DNA of 17,783 nucleotides from an uncultured Blautia sp. (lineage in GTDB: Bacteria > Bacillota > Clostridia > Lachnospirales > Lachnospiraceae). Made by a program: the position numbers and the translations under genes. Below, piece after piece: positions 6,022 through 13,960 of this stretch (positions are counted from its first letter, which is position 1; each line of letters opens with the position of its first letter). The stretch is taken from positions 1 to 17,783 of the forward strand of contig UQMI01000066.1 of NCBI GenBank assembly GCA_900542045.1. Direction: 5' to 3'. The notes beneath the pieces are model-generated. The model saw only the letters and a program-made list of their open reading frames with translations, was not told where the DNA came from and ran no database searches.

Positions 6022-6483
6022 TCAGCCTTGACCCTTAAAAGGGTCCTCATATTCCTTCACACTGAGTTTATCCTTCATGATATCTGCTTTTTCCTGATCT
6101 TGTATATACTTCTTTATCGTGGCTTCATTTAATCCCACTGTACTCACATAATATCCTTCTGACCAGAAATGACGGTTCCCAAACGTATACTTTAAATTTG
6201 CGTGCCTGTCAAACATCATCAGGGCACTTTTCCCTTTCAAATACCCCATAAATGATAATACACTGATCTTCGGCGGTATACTTACCAGCATATGCACATG
6301 ATCAGGCATCAGATGCCCTTCCAATATCTCCACTCCTTTGTAACTGCACAATTGTTTCAAGATATCCCGCAAATCTCTTTTATATTGATTGTAAACAATT
6401 TTTCTTCTATACTTAGGGGTGAAGACGATGTGATACTTACACATCCACTTCGTATGTGCGAGCGAATTCGTTTGCTTTGCCAT
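6022..6483 (-). CDS. tnpA: IS200/IS605-family TnpA transposase (Y1 HUH)
   Basis: This 153-residue transposase cuts and rejoins single-stranded DNA at element ends. The metal-binding HUH motif is His62-Val-His64 (MPDHVHMLVSIPP), with a downstream catalytic Tyr126 in the helix ATIKKYIQDQ and Gln130 as the likely third ligand. The family start pattern, HTKWMCKYHIVFTPKYRRK, is intact, so the enzyme is probably active. The open frame extends 25 codons upstream, but the ATG at 6483 follows AAAGGTGA by about 5 nt and gives the normal family length. Its own promoter lies at 6526-6554. The ribosome site is one arm of a long inverted repeat (see 6486-6545), which suggests low and insulated expression. 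Confidence 0.96.
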   Translation of the reverse strand: MAKQTNSLAHTKWMCKYHIVFTPKYRRKIVYNQYKRDLRDILKQLCSYKGVEILEGHLMPDHVHMLVSIPPKISVLSFMGYLKGKSALMMFDRHANLKYTFGNRHFWSEGYYVSTVGLNEATIKKYIQDQEKADIMKDKLSVKEYEDPFKGQG

Positions 6484-6485
6484 GC

Positions 6486-6545
6486 AATCACCTTTCCTTT
6501 CTTTAATAGTGGCCTGAACACCTCTATTATAGCGGAAAGGTGATT
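6486..6545. promoter_or_regulatory. Fold-back that can hide the tnpA ribosome site; T-tract terminator on the plus strand
   Basis: A perfect 12-bp inverted repeat, AATCACCTTTCC (6486-6497) / GGAAAGGTGATT (6534-6545). The tnpA ribosome site AAAGGTGA lies within the arm at 6486-6497. On the plus strand the second arm runs into a T-tract (6544-6549), as in an intrinsic terminator, though with a 36-nt loop. In RNA entering from outside the element both arms are present and can pair. RNA from the internal promoter starts in the loop and lacks one arm. Confidence 0.65.
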
Positions 6546-6554
6546 TTTTGTATA
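6526..6554 (-). promoter_or_regulatory. tnpA promoter
   Basis: The -10 is a perfect TATAAT (6526-6531), the spacer is 17 nt and the -35 is TATACA (6549-6554). The expected start near 6519 lies inside the loop of the 12-bp fold-back. Confidence 0.6.
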
Positions 6555-6566
6555 ACAAACGTCGCG

Positions 6567-6583
6567 CACCCGCATAGCGGGTG
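6567..6583. repeat. IS200 left-end hairpin
   Basis: CACCCGC (6567-6573) / GCGGGTG (6577-6583) with a 3-nt loop, upstream of tnpA. The core matches the right-end hairpin. Confidence 0.7.
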
Positions 6584-6658
6584 GATTATATTTCGCACGT
6601 TTCCGTTTCTCTATTGAGAAACTCCAACGTACTCAACTGGGTCTATCCGACCCATATC

Positions 6659-6694
6659 AAAAAGGGCCTGTCATGTTTCCATGCGTAGGCCCTT
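6659..6694 (-). terminator. Intrinsic terminator of the DUF512-der-plsY-gpsA operon
   Basis: The stem AAGGGCCT (6662-6669) / AGGCCCTT (6687-6694) has an extra CATG/CATG pairing inside the loop. On the minus strand it is followed by a TTTTT run (6659-6663, overlapping the stem base). It is 103 bp past the gpsA stop. On the plus strand the tail CCTTCTCTTCT is T-rich, so it may also stop reductase transcripts. Between it and the IS left end lie two further small hairpins, GTTTCTC/GAGAAAC (6605-6622) and TGGGTC/GACCCA (6638-6654), of unknown role. Confidence 0.75.
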
Positions 6695-6796
6695 CTCTTC
6701 TGCAGACAGGCGATATTCCATGCTTTATTAAACCGCCCTGCCGCCTGCGTAAATCAAACAGATACATTCATGATATTCTTTCCACTATAAACGGAA

Positions 6797-7816
6797 TTAT
6801 TTTTCTTCCTCCCACGGAAGAGCCGGTGATTCGATCTTCTTATCCCGGAGCATCAGATCCCGCACTGCATCGGCCGGCTTCTTATCCTCGAAGAGCACCC
6901 GGTTCACTTCCTCTACCAGCGGCATCTCCACCTGGTATTTTTCTGCCAATTCCTTGGCAGCTTTGGCGGAATACACACCTTCCACCACCATTTTCACTTC
7001 ATCCATGGCCTCCTGCATGGTGTAACCCTTACCCATCAGATAACCGGCCTTGCGGTTCCGGCTGTGGACGCTGGCGCAGGTTACGATCAGATCTCCGATA
7101 CCGGACAGGCCGTAAAAGGTCTCCTGTCTCGCTCCCATCTTCACGCCCAGTCTGGAAATCTCCGCGATTCCTCTGGTGATCAGAGCCGCTTTGGTATTAT
7201 CTCCGTAGCCCAGACCATCTGCGGTACCCGCTGCCAGGGCAATGACATTTTTCAGAGCGGCGCCCAGTTCCACGCCCAGGATATCCGGCGTTGTATACAC
7301 CCGGAACACCGGACTCATAAAGATGCCCTGCAGGTACTCCGCTGTTTTTCTCTTATGGGCGCTGACCACACAGGTGGTGGGAAGTCCCCGACCCACTTCC
7401 TCTGCATGACTGGGTCCGGACAATACCGCAACCTCTGCCTGCGGGATTTCCTGCTCAATGATCTCGCTGAGGGTCATCAGGCTGTTCTCCTCCACGCCTT
7501 TTGCCACATTGACAATGATCTGCCCGTCCTTCACATACGGTTTCATCTGATGAGCGGTACTTCTGGTAAAAGGAGAAGGCACTGCCAATACCGCCACATC
7601 CACTGATTTCAGGCATTTTTCCAGATCCGCCGTAATATCCATATCTTCCGGAAGCTTCACGCCGGGAAGCTTGGAGGCATGCTCTCTTTTTTCCCGGAGC
7701 ATCTTCACCTCATCCTCCAGGGCCGACCATAAAGCCACCTGATGTCCATTCTGATAGAGAAGCAGAGAAAGAGCGGTTCCCCAGCTTCCTGCTCCCAATA
7801 CACTGATTGTTGCCAT
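6797..7816 (-). CDS. gpsA: NAD(P)-dependent glycerol-3-phosphate dehydrogenase
   Basis: This 339-residue cytosolic enzyme reduces dihydroxyacetone phosphate to sn-glycerol 3-phosphate, the backbone of phospholipids. Visible marks are the Rossmann loop GAGSWGTA (8-15), NVAKGVE (103-109), LSGPSHAEEV (132-141) and the catalytic lysine region ELGAALKNVIALAAG (Lys189). Also present are GLSGIGDLIVTC (236-247, with Asp242) and SRNRKAG (252-258). Length is typical. GAGGTGA precedes the ATG by about 6 nt. It is the last gene of the operon, 22 bp after plsY, which uses its product, so substrate supply and first acylation are co-expressed. A terminator follows. Confidence 0.98.
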   Translation of the reverse strand: MATISVLGAGSWGTALSLLLYQNGHQVALWSALEDEVKMLREKREHASKLPGVKLPEDMDITADLEKCLKSVDVAVLAVPSPFTRSTAHQMKPYVKDGQIIVNVAKGVEENSLMTLSEIIEQEIPQAEVAVLSGPSHAEEVGRGLPTTCVVSAHKRKTAEYLQGIFMSPVFRVYTTPDILGVELGAALKNVIALAAGTADGLGYGDNTKAALITRGIAEISRLGVKMGARQETFYGLSGIGDLIVTCASVHSRNRKAGYLMGKGYTMQEAMDEVKMVVEGVYSAKAAKELAEKYQVEMPLVEEVNRVLFEDKKPADAVRDLMLRDKKIESPALPWEEEK

Positions 7817-7838
7817 ATTTTGTCACCTCATATCTTAT

Positions 7839-8495
7839 TTATTTCTTGCCAACTTTACTCAGATACAGTTTATTCTCCGTTCCGTTCATCAGACGGAGGA
7901 TGTTCGCCTTATGCCGGTAGACTGCCAGAACTGTCATAAGAAACATCACCACATCCATCTCGATCTGTTCCATTCCGTACAACCCGTAATGTCCCATCTG
8001 TCCAAAGATCACCAACAGGATAAACGCCGCAATATACGTGCAGATGGAACACAGGGATACATAATGCGTAAAGAAAAATATGATGAAAAACACCACTGCG
8101 CAGATCAGAAATATTCTCCAGTCCACAGCAAGGATCATTCCCACAGAAGCCGCAACTCCCTTTCCTCCTTTAAACTTCAGATAAAATGGAAAATTGTGTC
8201 CCAGAATACATCCAAACGCAGCGTACATTTCCATGAGATTGAGCATTCCCGGATAATCCTGATAGTTTCCCGCAAAGACTGTTCTTACAATCAGAACAGC
8301 CAGGATACATTTGAAGCAGTCCCCGAACAACGTCAGGGCTCCGGCTTTCTTGCCCATGGTGCGCAGCGCATTTGTTGTTCCCGCATTTCCGCTTCCATAT
8401 TCCCGGATGTCGATCTTATGAAGCTTTCCATACAAATACGATGTCTGAAACAAACCGCACAGATATCCGATCAGTAAACAAACCAGACGTTCCAT
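7839..8495 (-). CDS. plsY: Glycerol-3-phosphate acyltransferase PlsY
   Basis: This 218-residue integral membrane enzyme moves an acyl group from acyl-phosphate to glycerol 3-phosphate, making lysophosphatidate. Several hydrophobic segments are visible (about 1-22, 54-75, 88-105, 122-147, 150-165 and 178-192). The family motifs are in order: GSGNAGTTN (34-42), GHNFP (99-103) with KFKGGKGVA (107-115), and the C-terminal HKANILRLMNGTE block (about 194-206). The ATG lies 1 bp after the der stop codon, so translation is likely coupled. gpsA, 22 bp downstream, makes its substrate. Confidence 0.97.
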   Translation of the reverse strand: MERLVCLLIGYLCGLFQTSYLYGKLHKIDIREYGSGNAGTTNALRTMGKKAGALTLFGDCFKCILAVLIVRTVFAGNYQDYPGMLNLMEMYAAFGCILGHNFPFYLKFKGGKGVAASVGMILAVDWRIFLICAVVFFIIFFFTHYVSLCSICTYIAAFILLVIFGQMGHYGLYGMEQIEMDVVMFLMTVLAVYRHKANILRLMNGTENKLYLSKVGKK

Positions 8496-8496
8496 T

Positions 8497-9819
8497 TTAT
8501 TTCTCTCCCCGCTCGCGAACTATAAATTTTAAGGAGGTGCCCCGGAATCCGAATGCATCCCGGATCCGGTTCTCCAGATATCTTACATAGGAAAAATGCA
8601 TCAGTTCTTTGTCATTGACAAACACCACAAAGGTCGGCGGCCGTACCGCCACCTGGGTCATATAGAAGATCTTCAGGCGCTTGCCCTTATCGCTGGGCGG
8701 CTGCTGCAGCGCAACTGCCTCTGCCAGGATCTCATTGAGCACACCAGTCTGAATACGGAGTGTCTGATTCTCGATGACCATATCCAGCACTTCGAACAGC
8801 TTTCCAATCCGCTGGCCTGTCCTGGCAGAAATAAACAGCAGTTCTGCATAAGGCATATAGGCCAGTATCTCCCGGATCCGGTTCGTATATTTGTAAATGG
8901 TCTTGTCGTCTTTTTCAATGGCATCCCATTTATTCACGGCGATGATCACGCCTTTGCCCCGGTCATGGGCAATGCCGGCAATCTTGGCATCCTGCTCGGT
9001 CACACCCTCCACGGCGTCGATGACCACTACCACCACATGGGCTCGCTCCACAGCCGATACGGTACGGATCACACTGTACCGCTCGATCTCTTCTTTTACT
9101 TTGCCCTTTCTGCGAAGCCCCGCCGTATCGATAAAGATATAATCCTTTCCATTCCAGGACACCCTGGTGTCAACAGCATCCCGGGTGGTTCCGGCAATAT
9201 CCGACACAATGACCCGGTCCTCTCCCAGAAGCTTGTTGATCAGCGAAGATTTGCCCACATTGGGTTTGCCCACAATGGCAATATGAGGGATCTCATCTTC
9301 TTCCTCTCCGTCTGCTTCCTCCGGAAAATGCTTCACCAGCTCATCCAGCATATCCCCCAGGCCCAGACGGGAAGCCGCCGATATGGGGACAGGCTCTCCG
9401 ATGCCCAGGTTGTAGAATTCGTAAACATCTACCATATACTTTTCAAAACTGTCTACTTTGTTCACCGCAAGGACCACCGGCTTGCTGCTCCTGCGCAGCA
9501 TATCTGCCACTTTGGAATCCGCGTCCACCAGTCCCTGGCGCACATCCGTCAGAAACAGGATCACATCAGCCGTATCAATGGCGATCTGGGCCTGCTCCCG
9601 CATCTGGGACAGAATCACATCATTGCTGTCCGGTTCGATTCCTCCGGTATCAATCATCGTAAAATTTTTGTCCAGCCAGGATACTTCTGCATAAATCCGG
9701 TCTCTTGTCACACCGGGAGTATCCTGCACAATGGAAATGTTATTGCCTGCCAGCGCGTTAAACAGGGTGGATTTCCCCACATTCGGCCGGCCCACAATGG
9801 CTACAATTGGTTTGCTCAT
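8497..9819 (-). CDS. der: Ribosome-assembly GTPase Der (EngA)
   Basis: This 440-residue GTPase has two tandem G domains and is needed for 50S subunit assembly. G domain 1 has GRPNVGKST (10-18), DTGG (57-60) and NKVD (120-123). An acidic linker follows (about 167-177). G domain 2 has GKPNVGKSS (184-192), DTAG (231-234) and NKWD (296-299). The C-terminal KH-like domain includes [10 protein letters not shown] and ends [15 protein letters not shown]. Length and order are standard. AAGGAGA precedes the ATG by 8 nt. That site lies within the coding end of the upstream DUF512 gene, which overlaps der by 62 bp. Confidence 0.98.
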   Translation of the reverse strand: MSKPIVAIVGRPNVGKSTLFNALAGNNISIVQDTPGVTRDRIYAEVSWLDKNFTMIDTGGIEPDSNDVILSQMREQAQIAIDTADVILFLTDVRQGLVDADSKVADMLRRSSKPVVLAVNKVDSFEKYMVDVYEFYNLGIGEPVPISAASRLGLGDMLDELVKHFPEEADGEEEDEIPHIAIVGKPNVGKSSLINKLLGEDRVIVSDIAGTTRDAVDTRVSWNGKDYIFIDTAGLRRKGKVKEEIERYSVIRTVSAVERAHVVVVVIDAVEGVTEQDAKIAGIAHDRGKGVIIAVNKWDAIEKDDKTIYKYTNRIREILAYMPYAELLFISARTGQRIGKLFEVLDMVIENQTLRIQTGVLNEILAEAVALQQPPSDKGKRLKIFYMTQVAVRPPTFVVFVNDKELMHFSYVRYLENRIRDAFGFRGTSLKFIVRERGEK

Positions 9820-11164
9820 ACATCTGTCTCCTTCTATTCTGATAGACAGCGTCCTCCCCGGTTACTGCCCGCAGCAGATCGCTGCCCGGCGTATCTACGA
9901 TCCGGATCTCTGTCTGCAGCTCTCTCTGCAGCTCCTCCACTGTCTTATCGTCCAAAAATACATTTTCTCCGCTGCGCAGCATATTGCAGGGCAGCAGCAG
10001 CTGCTGGCCCAGATCTCTGCCTCTGAGCTGCTCCAGCAGGTCCGTTCCGGTCAACAGTCCGGATACGGTGATCTGTTCTCCAAAAAACCGGTTTCTTATT
10101 GGATAGACCTCCGCCTGCACTCCCGGATACCGCTGGCAGATTTTCTCTGTCAGCCGCCGGATATGAGGCGCCGCCAGCATACCCGTGGCAATGGATACCT
10201 GCCGCTGCTCCTCATGAGGCGCACTCTGTTCCAGCGCTTCTTCCACTTCCCGTTCCAGAAGCGTCAGCATCCCCACACCGTTCTCCAGCTGCAGATATCC
10301 GTCATAGACTTCCTCTCCAGGCAGAGGTTCTCCTGCCAGAAGATACCATTCGTCAGAAGCATGGATAAAGTGCAGCCCGTATTCGGGATAAAGCTTCTCC
10401 TGCCACCGCCGGATGGTCCGCAGCACCTCCCGTGCCTCTTCCGGTGTAAAGGGCTCCAGGGGATACAGGCCCTCCCGGTAGCGGCTCAGGCCCACCGGAA
10501 CCACAGACACACTTTTCAGCAGGGGAAGATAACGGGTCAGATCCCGGATGCTCCGCTCCAGCTCCTCTCCATCATTGATCCCCCTGCACAGTACGATCTG
10601 ACCATTCATCTCAATTCCGGCTTCAAAAAGTCTGTCCACCTTCTTCAGTGCCTCTCCCGCGAACCGGTTGTGCAGCATCTGGCAGCGCAGCTCCGGGTTC
10701 GTGGTCTGAAAGGAAATATTGATCGGTGACAGGTGATACCGGATCACTCGTTCCAGATCTTTCTCTTTCATATTGGTCAGCGTCACATAATTCCCCTGCA
10801 GAAAGGAAAGCCTGGAATCATCATCTTTAAAGTACAGTGTCTCCCGCATTCCCGGAGGCATCTGATCAATAAAACAGAAAATGCAGTGATTGGAGCAGGA
10901 ACGATATTCATCCATCAGGCCGTTTTCAAATCCGATTCCCAGATCTTCTTCATATTCCTTCTCCACTTCCAGCAGCCATTCCTCCCCGTTGGGCTTCTCG
11001 ATCAGAATTTCTACATATTCTTCATTCATCAGATAATGGTAATCGAAAATATCCTCCACCGGTGTATCGTTGACTGCCAGCAGCACATCCCCCGGCTCAA
11101 TCCCCAGTTCCCGGGCAATGCTGTCATCTGCAACTTCTGTTATGATATGTCTCTTATCTTTCAT
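9758..11164 (-). CDS. DUF512 family protein with PDZ and radical-SAM-like domains
   Basis: This 468-residue protein starts with a PDZ-like domain (about 5-75, with [16 protein letters not shown]). A radical-SAM-type cysteine motif follows, Cys90-x3-Cys94-x2-Cys97 ([14 protein letters not shown]), and then the DUF512 C-terminal domain (about 290-450). The family is common in clostridia beside der; its reaction is not established to my knowledge, though the motif implies a 4Fe-4S, S-adenosylmethionine enzyme. GGAGAG precedes the ATG by about 6 nt. It is the first gene of the operon, under the promoter at 11188-11216. The last 20 or so codons lie inside der in another frame and end in a Cys-rich tail ([10 protein letters not shown]). 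The frame may once have stopped earlier, so that tail may not be functional. Confidence 0.9.
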   Translation of the reverse strand: MKDKRHIITEVADDSIARELGIEPGDVLLAVNDTPVEDIFDYHYLMNEEYVEILIEKPNGEEWLLEVEKEYEEDLGIGFENGLMDEYRSCSNHCIFCFIDQMPPGMRETLYFKDDDSRLSFLQGNYVTLTNMKEKDLERVIRYHLSPINISFQTTNPELRCQMLHNRFAGEALKKVDRLFEAGIEMNGQIVLCRGINDGEELERSIRDLTRYLPLLKSVSVVPVGLSRYREGLYPLEPFTPEEAREVLRTIRRWQEKLYPEYGLHFIHASDEWYLLAGEPLPGEEVYDGYLQLENGVGMLTLLEREVEEALEQSAPHEEQRQVSIATGMLAAPHIRRLTEKICQRYPGVQAEVYPIRNRFFGEQITVSGLLTGTDLLEQLRGRDLGQQLLLPCNMLRSGENVFLDDKTVEELQRELQTEIRIVDTPGSDLLRAVTGEDAVYQNRRRQMYEQTNCSHCGPAECGEIHPV

Positions 11165-11187
11165 TCTCTTCTCTCCAATTCTCCATT

Positions 11188-11216
11188 ATCATAACAAGTC
11201 TTCCATTAAAAAGCAA
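11188..11216 (-). promoter_or_regulatory. Promoter of the DUF512-der-plsY-gpsA operon
   Basis: The -35 is TTGCTT (11211-11216), the spacer is 17 nt and the -10 is TATGAT (11188-11193). The start would be near 11181, giving a leader under 20 nt. Only 8 bp separate its -35 from the -35 of the divergent ribose-phosphate diphosphokinase promoter. Confidence 0.6.
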
Positions 11217-11224
11217 TAAATTCC

Positions 11225-11254
11225 TTGACTGCCACTACAACAAAATGATATAAC
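11225..11254 (+). promoter_or_regulatory. Promoter of the ribose-phosphate diphosphokinase gene
   Basis: The -35 is TTGACT (11225-11230), the spacer is 18 nt and the -10 is TATAAC (11249-11254), with an upstream TGA giving an extended -10. The leader would be about 35 nt. An alternative -10, TATAGG, lies slightly downstream near 11259. Confidence 0.6.
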
Positions 11255-11295
11255 CATTATAGGATACATAAGAAAATTGTATGTGGAGGTCTACT

Positions 11296-12480
11296 ATGCT
11301 TAATATCGAATTACTGGAGAAATCAATTCCTGTGGCGCCTATTAAGATCCTGGCACTGGAAGGCTGTAAGGATCTCGCCCAGGCAGTTGACAGTCACCTG
11401 GTAAAATTCCGTAAAGAACTTTCCGAACATAACAAATCCGGTCTGAATCCTCAGGGATATTCCGAAGAATCCTTTATCGTGGAATGCGAATGCCCCCGTT
11501 TCGGCACCGGTGAAGGCAAAGGCTATATCAGAGAATCCGTCCGCGGCTGCGATATTTTTATTATGGTGGATATCACCAATTACAGCGGTACCTATACTGT
11601 CTGCGGACACGAAAACCATATGTCACCGGACAACCATTATCAGGATCTGAAGAGGATCATCTCTGCTGCCACAGGCAAGGCACACCGTATCAACGTGATC
11701 ATGCCTTTCCTCTATGAAGGCAGACAGCACCGCCGCACCTCCAGGGAATCTCTGGACTGTGCGCTGGCCATGCAGGAGCTCAGCGACATGGGCGTGGCAA
11801 ACATTATCACCTTCGATGCCCATGACCCGCGGGTACAGAATGCCATCCCTCTGAAGGGATTCGATAATTTCTTCCCGACCTATCAGTTTCTGAAGGCCCT
11901 GATCAAGAACGTTCCGGATCTGCGTCTGGACAACGACCACCTGATGGTCATCAGCCCGGACGAAGGCGCCATGTCAAGAGCCGTATACTTCTCCAGTATT
12001 CTGGGCGTAGACATGGGTATGTTCTATAAGCGCCGTGATTACTCCCGGATCGTCAATGGCAAGAACCCCATTGTGGCCCATGAATTCCTCGGCGATTCTG
12101 TTGAAGGCAAAGATGTGGTGATCATTGACGACATGATCTCCTCCGGCGGCAGTATGCTGGATGTGGCCAAGCAGTTAAAAGAGCGCAATGCCGGCCGCGT
12201 ATTCGTCTGCACCACCTACGGCCTGTTCACCGATGGTCTGGACAAATTCGACGAATACTACGAAAAAGGCTATCTGCACCGCCTGATCACTACGAACCTG
12301 AATTACCGTCCCAAGGAGCTTCTGGAACGTCCTTATTATATCGAGGCAAATATGAGCAAATATCTGGCCAGCATCATGGATATCATCAACCACGATGTAT
12401 CCGTGGAAAAAGTCCGCTCCAGCAACGATAAGATCATTAAGCTTCTGGAAAAGAACCGCAGAAGACAGAGCGGCAGCTGA
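11296..12480 (+). CDS. prs: Ribose-phosphate diphosphokinase (PRPP synthetase), long clostridial form
   Basis: This 394-residue enzyme makes 5-phosphoribosyl 1-diphosphate from ribose 5-phosphate and ATP, feeding nucleotide, His and Trp synthesis. The PRPP-binding loop VVIIDDMISSGGS is at 274-286. A region rich in charged and His residues, RQHRRTSRESLD (143-154), and FDAHDP (173-178) match the ATP/metal site of the family. It is about 80 residues longer than the usual ~315-residue Prs, with extra sequence mainly in the first 120 residues and at the C-terminus. This long form is common in Lachnospiraceae. An in-frame ATG at 11281 lies upstream of the ribosome site GGAGGT; the ATG at 11296, 5 nt after that site, is the start. 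The gene is monocistronic, between its own promoter and a bidirectional terminator. Confidence 0.92.
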   Translation: MLNIELLEKSIPVAPIKILALEGCKDLAQAVDSHLVKFRKELSEHNKSGLNPQGYSEESFIVECECPRFGTGEGKGYIRESVRGCDIFIMVDITNYSGTYTVCGHENHMSPDNHYQDLKRIISAATGKAHRINVIMPFLYEGRQHRRTSRESLDCALAMQELSDMGVANIITFDAHDPRVQNAIPLKGFDNFFPTYQFLKALIKNVPDLRLDNDHLMVISPDEGAMSRAVYFSSILGVDMGMFYKRRDYSRIVNGKNPIVAHEFLGDSVEGKDVVIIDDMISSGGSMLDVAKQLKERNAGRVFVCTTYGLFTDGLDKFDEYYEKGYLHRLITTNLNYRPKELLERPYYIEANMSKYLASIMDIINHDVSVEKVRSSNDKIIKLLEKNRRRQSGS

Positions 12481-12522
12481 TTCTTCTGTAAGAACTGTCC
12501 GCAATATTTCATAGCACATGTA

Positions 12523-12588
12523 TACAAAAAAGAGGGAATCCCTCCGGTCATCTGAACGGCTGACTTTCGGGAGACCCTCTTTTTGTAT
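12523..12588. terminator. Bidirectional intrinsic terminator between prs and pgeF
   Basis: The stem AAAAAGAGGG (12527-12536) / CCCTCTTTTT (12575-12584) has T-tracts leaving on both strands, and the interior can pair further. It sits between the convergent prs and pgeF genes. An outer perfect 9-bp inverted repeat, ACATGTATA (12516-12524) / TATACATGT (12595-12603), encloses it. The remaining ~90 bp up to the pgeF stop show no gene. Confidence 0.88.
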
Positions 12589-12691
12589 TATTTTTATACA
12601 TGTATTCATTTTCTTTTTCCATAATTGTCTTTTATGGGATTACCGATAACCATACGGACAGTCTTCACCGGCAACAGGAGCGGAATAATAT

Positions 12692-13579
12692 TTACCTGTC
12701 TCTCCCTGATCCATCCATTTCTTCTTTCAGCATCAGAAAAGCTCCCAGGTTCCCGCGTTTTCCATGGGAAGCCCGGTGAGAAAACAACAGCTGCGGATTG
12801 CAGCAGGTACAAAGATTCGGCATGGAAATATGTTCCGGTAAAATTCCGGCTTCCAGAAGAATGATCTTATTTGCTTCCCAGAGATTCAGCTGGTATTTGC
12901 CGTTCTCCTTCCGGTAAAACAATCCCGGCCAGTCCTTCTCTTCAAAGTTCTCCCGGAAGGCCTCGATCACATCTTCGCTGACCTCATAACAGTCCTGACA
13001 GATGGAAGGACCAATGGCAGTGATAATATCTTCCGGCCGGCTTCTATAGGCCTTCTCCATGGCTTTTACCGTTTCTGCTCCCATCTTGCCCACTGTTCCC
13101 CGCCATCCGGAATGGGACAGACCAATGGCCCTCTGCACCGGATCCACAAAATACAGTGGCACACAGTCTGCATAAAAAGTAGCCAGCGTCACATTGGGGA
13201 CATTGGTGATCATTCCGTCCACATCCGTGATATCCCGCTCTCTCCAGATGCCCTTTCCCCGGTCAGCCTCCGTCACCGCCTGCACATTTGTGGTATGGGT
13301 CTGATGCGAAGCCACAAGACTCTCAAAAGGAAATCCAATGGCACGGGCAATGCGATGATAATTCTCCGTCACCGCATCCGGATCGTCGCCTCTGGAATAA
13401 CTGAGATTCATGGAAGACCAGATGCCTGTGCTCACGCCGCCCAGACGGGTGGAAAATCCATGCACCACCATTCCCGTCTGCTCCAGAGCCGGGTAAGCCA
13501 GATAAACCACTCCTTCCTTTTCTCTTCGTTCAATTCCGGGCTTCTTGCTGTCCGCCCGGATCCAGTGTTCTTTTTCCAT
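12692..13579 (-). CDS. pgeF: Laccase-domain purine nucleoside phosphorylase PgeF (YlmD/YfiH family)
   Basis: This is a 295-residue protein of the Cu-oxidase_4 (polyphenol oxidase-like) family. Members have been shown to act as purine nucleoside phosphorylases/adenosine deaminases, and the E. coli member edits peptidoglycan precursors. The Zn-site residues are present: His92 in SHQTHT, Cys139 in YADCVP and His156 in SHSGWRG. Further family blocks are GPSICQDCYEV (190-200) and the C-terminal CTCC with LFSHRASHGKRG. Length is slightly above the usual ~250-280 because of an N-terminal stretch of about 20 residues. The ribosome site GGGGAG precedes the ATG by about 8 nt. It is the last gene of rnhB-yraN-pgeF, 15 bp after yraN. 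Confidence 0.93.
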   Translation of the reverse strand: MEKEHWIRADSKKPGIERREKEGVVYLAYPALEQTGMVVHGFSTRLGGVSTGIWSSMNLSYSRGDDPDAVTENYHRIARAIGFPFESLVASHQTHTTNVQAVTEADRGKGIWRERDITDVDGMITNVPNVTLATFYADCVPLYFVDPVQRAIGLSHSGWRGTVGKMGAETVKAMEKAYRSRPEDIITAIGPSICQDCYEVSEDVIEAFRENFEEKDWPGLFYRKENGKYQLNLWEANKIILLEAGILPEHISMPNLCTCCNPQLLFSHRASHGKRGNLGAFLMLKEEMDGSGRDR

Positions 13580-13594
13580 TGAAATACTCCCCTT

Positions 13595-13957
13595 TCATCC
13601 GTACATAGATTCCAGCCAGAATGCGTCTTTATGATGACAGACAGCATTCCCGTCAATCCCCACCACATCAAACCGGCAGGGCACTTCCACGGAATGGCAT
13701 TCCCTCTGCAGATAAATTGCCGCCATCTTTCCCAGAATCTGCTGTTTTCTTCTGTCCACCGCTGCCAGAGAAGATCCCTGGCGGCCATTGGATCTGTATT
13801 TCACTTCCACAAATACCACCACTTCGCCATCCAAAGCCACCAGATCCAGTTCTCCCATACGGCAGCGGTAATTTCTGTGTAAAATAGTATAACCCTGTCC
13901 TTCCAGATATGCGGCAGCTTTTTCCTCATACTGCGCCCCCAGCTTCCGGCAGTTCAT
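13595..13957 (-). CDS. yraN: UPF0102 family protein YraN
   Basis: This is a 120-residue member of the UPF0102/YraN family, which has a PD-(D/E)xK nuclease-like fold and is usually found beside rnhB. Visible marks are the N-terminal helix with LGAQYEEKAAAYLEGQGY, NYRCRMGELDLVA (GELD at 35-38) and the catalytic-type VFVEVKYR (EVK at 51-53). The biological role is not settled; a nuclease role is inferred from the fold. GGTGAGA precedes the ATG closely. It starts 3 bp after the rnhB stop, so the two genes are coupled. Confidence 0.94.
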   Translation of the reverse strand: MNCRKLGAQYEEKAAAYLEGQGYTILHRNYRCRMGELDLVALDGEVVVFVEVKYRSNGRQGSSLAAVDRRKQQILGKMAAIYLQRECHSVEVPCRFDVVGIDGNAVCHHKDAFWLESMYG

Positions 13958-13960
13958 GTC

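Larger units (their letters stand above)
5836..6590 (-). mobile_element. IS200-type insertion sequence (TnpA only)
   Basis: The element is about 750 bp, with one HUH transposase gene and related subterminal hairpins at both sides: CACCCGC/GCGGGTG at 6567-6583 (left end, upstream of tnpA) and GCCACCCG/CGGGTGGC at 5842-5862 (right end). Elements of this family move as single-stranded DNA, have no terminal inverted repeats and make no target duplication. The exact ends therefore cannot be fixed by eye and the coordinates are approximate. It lies in the space between the convergent aldo/keto reductase and gpsA genes and breaks no gene. There is no tnpB. Confidence 0.85.

Noticed and set aside
6605..6654. 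Two small hairpins between the IS200 left end and the gpsA terminator as part of the element
   Set aside because: They could belong to the IS or to the host spacer. Without an empty site for comparison neither can be supported.
8596..10026. 476-codon plus-strand frame opposite der and DUF512
   Set aside because: It is a shadow of two well-supported genes, His/Pro/Gln-rich with no domain, and has no ribosome site.
12640..12714. 24-codon frame after pgeF (starts MDQGETGKYYSAPV)
   Set aside because: It looks protein-like but overlaps the pgeF end, has no clear ribosome site and matches nothing I know.
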